Positions 44,732-64,000 of a stretch of 64,000 nt of DNA are shown piece after piece. This DNA comes from Sceloporus undulatus (taxonomy: Eukaryota > Chordata > Lepidosauria > Squamata > Phrynosomatidae). The notes under the pieces are model-generated. The model saw only the letters and a list, made by a program, of their open reading frames with translations, did no database searches and had not been told where the DNA came from. Made by a program: the position numbers and the translations under genes. The stretch is from contig NC_056524.1 in NCBI RefSeq assembly GCF_019175285.1, positions 146,544,948 to 146,608,947 on the forward strand, given 5' to 3'. The stretch's first letter is position 1. Each line of letters opens with the position of its first letter.

Positions 44732-45584
44732 CTATCTTTGCATTGTTATTCTTGTGTGTGTTTGAGTGAGAATGTGCTTATGAATGAGGATTCCCCTTTT
44801 TTGTATCTTGAAACTGCCTCTGGAGTTTGCTGGGTTTGGAATCGTTATACAAAGGCTGAGACACTGGCTTTCCATTACTGGAGTTTTCTCATTGCTTCCC
44901 ATTCAGCTAAATCAATTTCTCCATCAAGTACAATTTGTGGGTGCCTTATTGGGATCCCTGCAGTTTAAGTAACAGTATCTTTAAATGACCATTAATTTTG
45001 ACCTTTTGACAGGGATTTATAACGTCTTATAGTATTTCATTACTAGCCCTAATGGCTTCTTAAAAAGCAGGGAAAAATCAATGAAAAGTACCAAAAAAGT
45101 AACTAGCAATATGAGTAATGCAAAAGCTATTGTGCTAAACACCATTGTTCATAATGGGAATTATTTATTTTTTAAACAAGTAACTTTCCTAGTATAGAAA
45201 TAAATTAATTTTAAATGTAATATATTCAAATATGCTATTTTTATAAGCACACCATGTTATACATGACACATTTTATGTCTGTAAGTGAACAAAGTGACTT
45301 TGTATCAGTGAAGTAAATACTGCATTTAAAAAAAAATCCATCCAATTTCTGTTTCTACTTGGGATGTAATGGCTTCCATGTTTTCAGAAAAGGTATATCT
45401 TTTCTCTGGAGCACAACCCTTTTTGGGCCTGTGAACACACCTTTTTTCTCTATCCTTCAACATGTGTTTTGTGAATAACTAGTAAATAATGTTTAGTGCT
45501 TCTTTCATTATTTCTCATAGATGTTAAGTACATAGCTATCTTTCTCCAGACCTGCCAAGTGTCAGTTTCCAAAATTAAAATCCC

Positions 45585-45981
45585 ATATATACCTGTGTAT
45601 AAGTTGACCTCAAGTAAAAGTCAAGGGCAGGTTTTGTGGCTAACATTATGGATTTTGATATAACTTATGGATAAGTTGAGAGTAAAACTTACGGGCATGT
45701 AACAAAGGCTGTGAAGGACAAAGCAAAGGGAAACAATGCGAAAGAACACTACTATTTGCCCACCCAGGTACTCAAAAAGGCCAGAGGCAATGCCACAGCA
45801 GAGAGTAGGTACATACTTTAGGTTCTCCCATGATGGACCAAGCTTTCACCTTTCACCATTCTACTCATAGAAGGGGAGAGTTCCTATTTTGATAAGAGTT
45901 AAGGTTACACTGACCCATGAATAAGTCAGATGGGTCTTTTTTGACTAAAATTTGTAACTTATACATGAATATATATAGTAA
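45585..45981. mobile_element. Mariner-type MITE, full-length copy (TATACTCATGTATAAG family)
   Basis: Left ATATATACCTGTGTATAAGT, right TTATACATGAATATATATAG, with the shared interior GGGCAGGTTTTGTGGCTAAC and CTGACCCATGAATAAGTCAG. About 395 bp. Confidence 0.7.
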
Positions 45982-46275
45982 ATAGCAAAAGGACCCTGAT
46001 ACTTGTGTCTACCTTAATTAATCTCCTTGTCCTTTTCAACACATGTGTATGAGAAACTATCAGTCTCCTTCCTCTGCTATTGCTGATGAAACCAAAAATT
46101 ATTTTTGGAAAAGGTTTCATGGCATGGAGGTATTCACACTTTCTAGTTGGGATCTACAATTTTCTGTAGTAGTCCAAGGAGACAGCTTAATCTGTGGGGT
46201 TGTAACTGTGCTTATAGGCAGCACATCAGGTATTCCTGTTGAGAAAAAGCACACATATTTCAAATCTAATAAAAA

Positions 46276-46621
46276 CAGAATTTATTTAATAAGGTCGACA
46301 AAGACTCAAGTAACACAATTTAGATTTGTCAATAAGTATGCTGGGCATTCCTATTTGTCTATATAAAACTGTAATGAAGATGAAGAATTGTTTTCAAGTT
46401 ATTTGTTAGACTCTCTACAGAGAACTGTACAAGCTATGAGCTATTGAAGTTTAAACATTGATCTAAAAAGTATCATTTATCAATATGTGGATCCAAAGGC
46501 CCTCTTTTTTTCCATGTGGAAATTTAGTAATCTTATATTCTCAAGTCTGTGGAAAAGTAACTCCTAAGACAGGGTTGACATAAAGATTTAGAGAGGCACA
46601 AGAGTGAAAACTGGCTGTATC
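46276..46621 (-). promoter_or_regulatory. HELLS: HELLS 3' UTR with polyadenylation signal
   Basis: Downstream of the stop on the - strand, an AATAAA hexamer (plus-strand TTTATT at 46,281-46,286) lies about 335 nt away. This would give a 3' UTR of roughly 350 nt. No repeat was recognised in the UTR. The PDLIM1 transcript end is about 4.5 kb to the left. Confidence 0.55.
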
Positions 46622-62031
<15,410 letters not shown>

Positions 62032-62305
62032 CTTGGTTTAAAAAAGCATATAATTTTGGACATGAATTAAATCAAATTTGGTTTACAACTGATTGGTGTA
62101 GCACACTGGCTTTCATCACACATGATGCCCTCATTACTTCTAAATCATTTCATTAAGCCATCAACAGGACTTTGAGGACAAACAATTAACAGTCAGCTAA
62201 GTACAATTGAAATTCATCATACATGTAGCGTAAGGTCTGTATGGAAGGGCAGTATTAAGTCCTATAAAGTTTATCCTTTTGGTTGACAGGCAAGGTATGT
62301 CTTAT
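62032..62305 (-). other. HELLS intron upstream of the first exon in the window
   Basis: Follows the acceptor of the 61,948-62,031 exon. No further HELLS exon was recognised between here and 64,000; the region after 62,515 holds CA/GA-rich simple sequence at 62,630-62,680. Confidence 0.5.
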
Positions 62306-62515
62306 AAAGGAGCCCTGGTGGTTAAGCTACAAGGTTGTGAGTTCAGTCTTAGGCAGGGCTCCAAGGTTCACTCAGCCTTCCATCCTTGCGTAGGTCAGTA
62401 ACATGAATACCCAGGTTGTTGTGGGCAATTGGTTAACACACTGTAAACCGTTTAAGGAGAGCTAGTTCACTGGTAAGCGGTATAGAAATGTACTTGCTAT
62501 TGCTATATACTGCAT
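62306..62515 (+). mobile_element. Sauria-type SINE
   Basis: GGAGCCCTGGTGGTTAAGCT head, AAGGTTGTGAGTTCAGTCTT (B-box region), CCTTCCATCCTTGCGTAGGT and tail AAGCGGTATAGAAATGTACT with TTGCTATTGCTAT. Shares the head with 2,662-2,908. Confidence 0.75.
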
Positions 62516-63094
62516 AAACAAAACCAAAGGGGACAGATTTCTCTTCAGCTCTTAGGCCAAGACATGAACTTTAGTCCTCACAAATAAAAGCTCCCTCGCT
62601 CTCTCTCATTCTCCCCCTCCTCTCTCTAAATATATACACACACATACACAAACAGAGAGAGAGACACACAGACAGACAAACTAGGGAAAAGCTGGTATAA
62701 ACATACTGAGATGCACAAAACCATAGTGTTATTAAGACTAGAAAAGCAGTGAAACAATTCATCAGATTTCAAAATAAGTCTAATATGGGTGGGTGGGTGG
62801 AGAGTTAACAGACACCACATATATGTTAGGCCTCAAGCCTTTCTGTCTTATTAAAAAATCCAAATGAAGACTGGTAGAGGGCGCAGTAAATGCCTTGCTA
62901 AAACATGAAAGAGTCCCATCATACCTAAAGAGGTAGTTATAAGACTATTGATGAAAAAAGCTTTCAAGAGATGTGGGTTTTGGGGGGTGGGGGTGGCAGA
63001 GCTAGTTATGTCCACGCTACAAGTTAGTTTCCTGTTGCATCATCCATATATTCTACTTCACTCTGAAGAATGCCTTTGGTGGTAGGAAGGTGCT

Positions 63095-63195
63095 TTCCTT
63101 CTCCACCATCAAATAATTGGAAGAGAACACAAGGGCCAGCCAGTCCAACTCCCTGCCATGCAAGAAGCCACAATCAAAGCACTCATGGATGTAGG
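63095..63195 (-). mobile_element. CR1 3' end (reverse), short
   Basis: AAGGGCCAGCCAGTCCAACT, CCCTGCCATGCAAGAAGCCA is the reverse of the CR1 terminal region. Confidence 0.75.
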
Positions 63196-63454
63196 ACAAT
63201 TTGAGTTTCCTAAGGCTTCAGCCTCTGGATAGGAAACAAAAATATTTAAATATCAAAAATATCAAAGCCAAGCTGTTAGGGTCTAACTTTAAATCAGCAG
63301 AGCAGCAGAAAACATGTCCTTGTCTAACTATACTTCCCTAAGAACCGAGACTGACTCAAAAACAACACAGGTAGTTTGAAGTTCAAACAAAAGTTTACTA
63401 ATGTCTTTAATCTGTATATACATAGAGGTTACATCCTAATCTACCTAGTCAATA

Positions 63455-63665
63455 CAGTACGCCCTTGCTATCCGTGGGGGATCTGTTCCGGATCCCCCCT
63501 CAGATAGTATAAAACATAGGACCTTAAAGTCCTTTCTTCTCAATGGGTGTGTGCTCCCGCTTGTGAAGCCACATGCACCTACACCCATTGAGAAAACCAG
63601 GGCTTGCCGTCCGCAGCTCAAACTACAGATGGCAAGCCCACACTTGGCATGGGTGCATTATATAT
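63455..63665. mobile_element. TA-flanked MITE (CAGTACGCCC end)
   Basis: CAGTACGCCCTTGCTATCCG after TA at 63,453-63,454, then GGATCTGTTCCGGATCCCCC and CTCAATGGGTGTGTGCTCCC paired with CACCCATTGAGAAAACC. Related to 37,344-37,557. Right tip eroded. Confidence 0.6.
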
Positions 63666-63944
63666 AGTTCAGGTTAAGAAGAAGTATTTATCTCATCATC
63701 TTTACAAAGATGGAAGATGGAGAACCAAATAGGGCAGGAGAAAATCTTTTTGTGTGTGTGTATGTACTTCCCAAAAGGAGGAGTGGCCTAAATCACATGG
63801 TTTGTCAACCAATTTGGAAAGTTATTGCCCTGTGATTCAGTAGTAGCAAACAGGACGTTTGCAAGAGGGGAAGACAGCAGGATTTGCATGCAGGAAAATA
63901 TATCTAAGTAAGGAAAGAGAGAATGCAAAACATCTTCCAACAAT

Positions 63945-64000
63945 AGAATCACAGAACCATAAAATTGAAACACACCACAAGGGCCATCTAATCCAACCCC
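63945..64000 (-). mobile_element. CR1 3' end (reverse), cut by window edge
   Basis: AGAATCACAGAACCATAAAA, AAGGGCCATCTAATCCAACC is the reverse start of a CR1 tail that continues past 64,000. Confidence 0.8.

Overview
This is a vertebrate nuclear window from a squamate reptile, most likely a lizard. The evidence is a near-consensus Sauria SINE (2,662-2,905), several tRNA-derived SINEs with an ACA-type tail, a 5S-derived SINE, many CR1 tails ending in ATTCTATGATTCTATG-like repeats, an L1 3' half, a DIRS-like fossil, and many short inverted-repeat DNA elements. Coding sequence is sparse. Two genes, both recognised from remembered human protein sequences, account for all the convincing exons.

PDLIM1 (CLP36, a PDZ-LIM protein of the actin/Z-line system) runs on the + strand from 19,497 to about 41,800. 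Present are the exon after the PDZ domain, the ZM-type exon, the linker exon and the two LIM exons, with intact reading frame, matching splice phases and a polyadenylation signal. The exons for the PDZ domain were not found and presumably lie before the window, so positions 1-19,496 are probably intron. Between the ZM exon and the linker exon lies an extra frame-preserving exon (about 30,738-31,028). Its protein resembles the skeletal-muscle ZM region of the paralogue PDLIM3/ALP rather than anything in human PDLIM1. It is the most interesting item in the window.

HELLS (LSH, a SNF2-family chromatin remodeller) lies on the - strand, 46,622-62,031, with its last seven coding exons: helicase motifs V-VI and the C-terminal tail. 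Six read cleanly. The exon at 57,691-57,848 is two bases shorter than expected, apparently one base lost in each of two A-runs, so either the assembly is wrong or the gene is damaged. PDLIM1 and HELLS converge, with roughly 4.5 kb between their 3' ends. In human the same pair is separated by the CYP2C cluster.

Layout: 1-19,496 is repeat-rich with many old, diverged copies (SINEs, a decayed non-LTR element carrying a hAT insertion with exact 8-bp duplications, GC-rich MITEs and palindromic MITEs). 19,497-41,800 is PDLIM1 with introns carrying CR1, L1, hAT, Penelope-like fold-back and SINE copies. 41,800-46,280 is the intergenic space with fold-back elements. 46,280-62,031 is HELLS, whose introns hold the DIRS-like fossil (46,838-49,090), two CR1s and several TA-flanked MITEs. 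62,032-64,000 is further HELLS intron with SINE, MITE and CR1 fragments. All homologies are from memory; no database search was possible.
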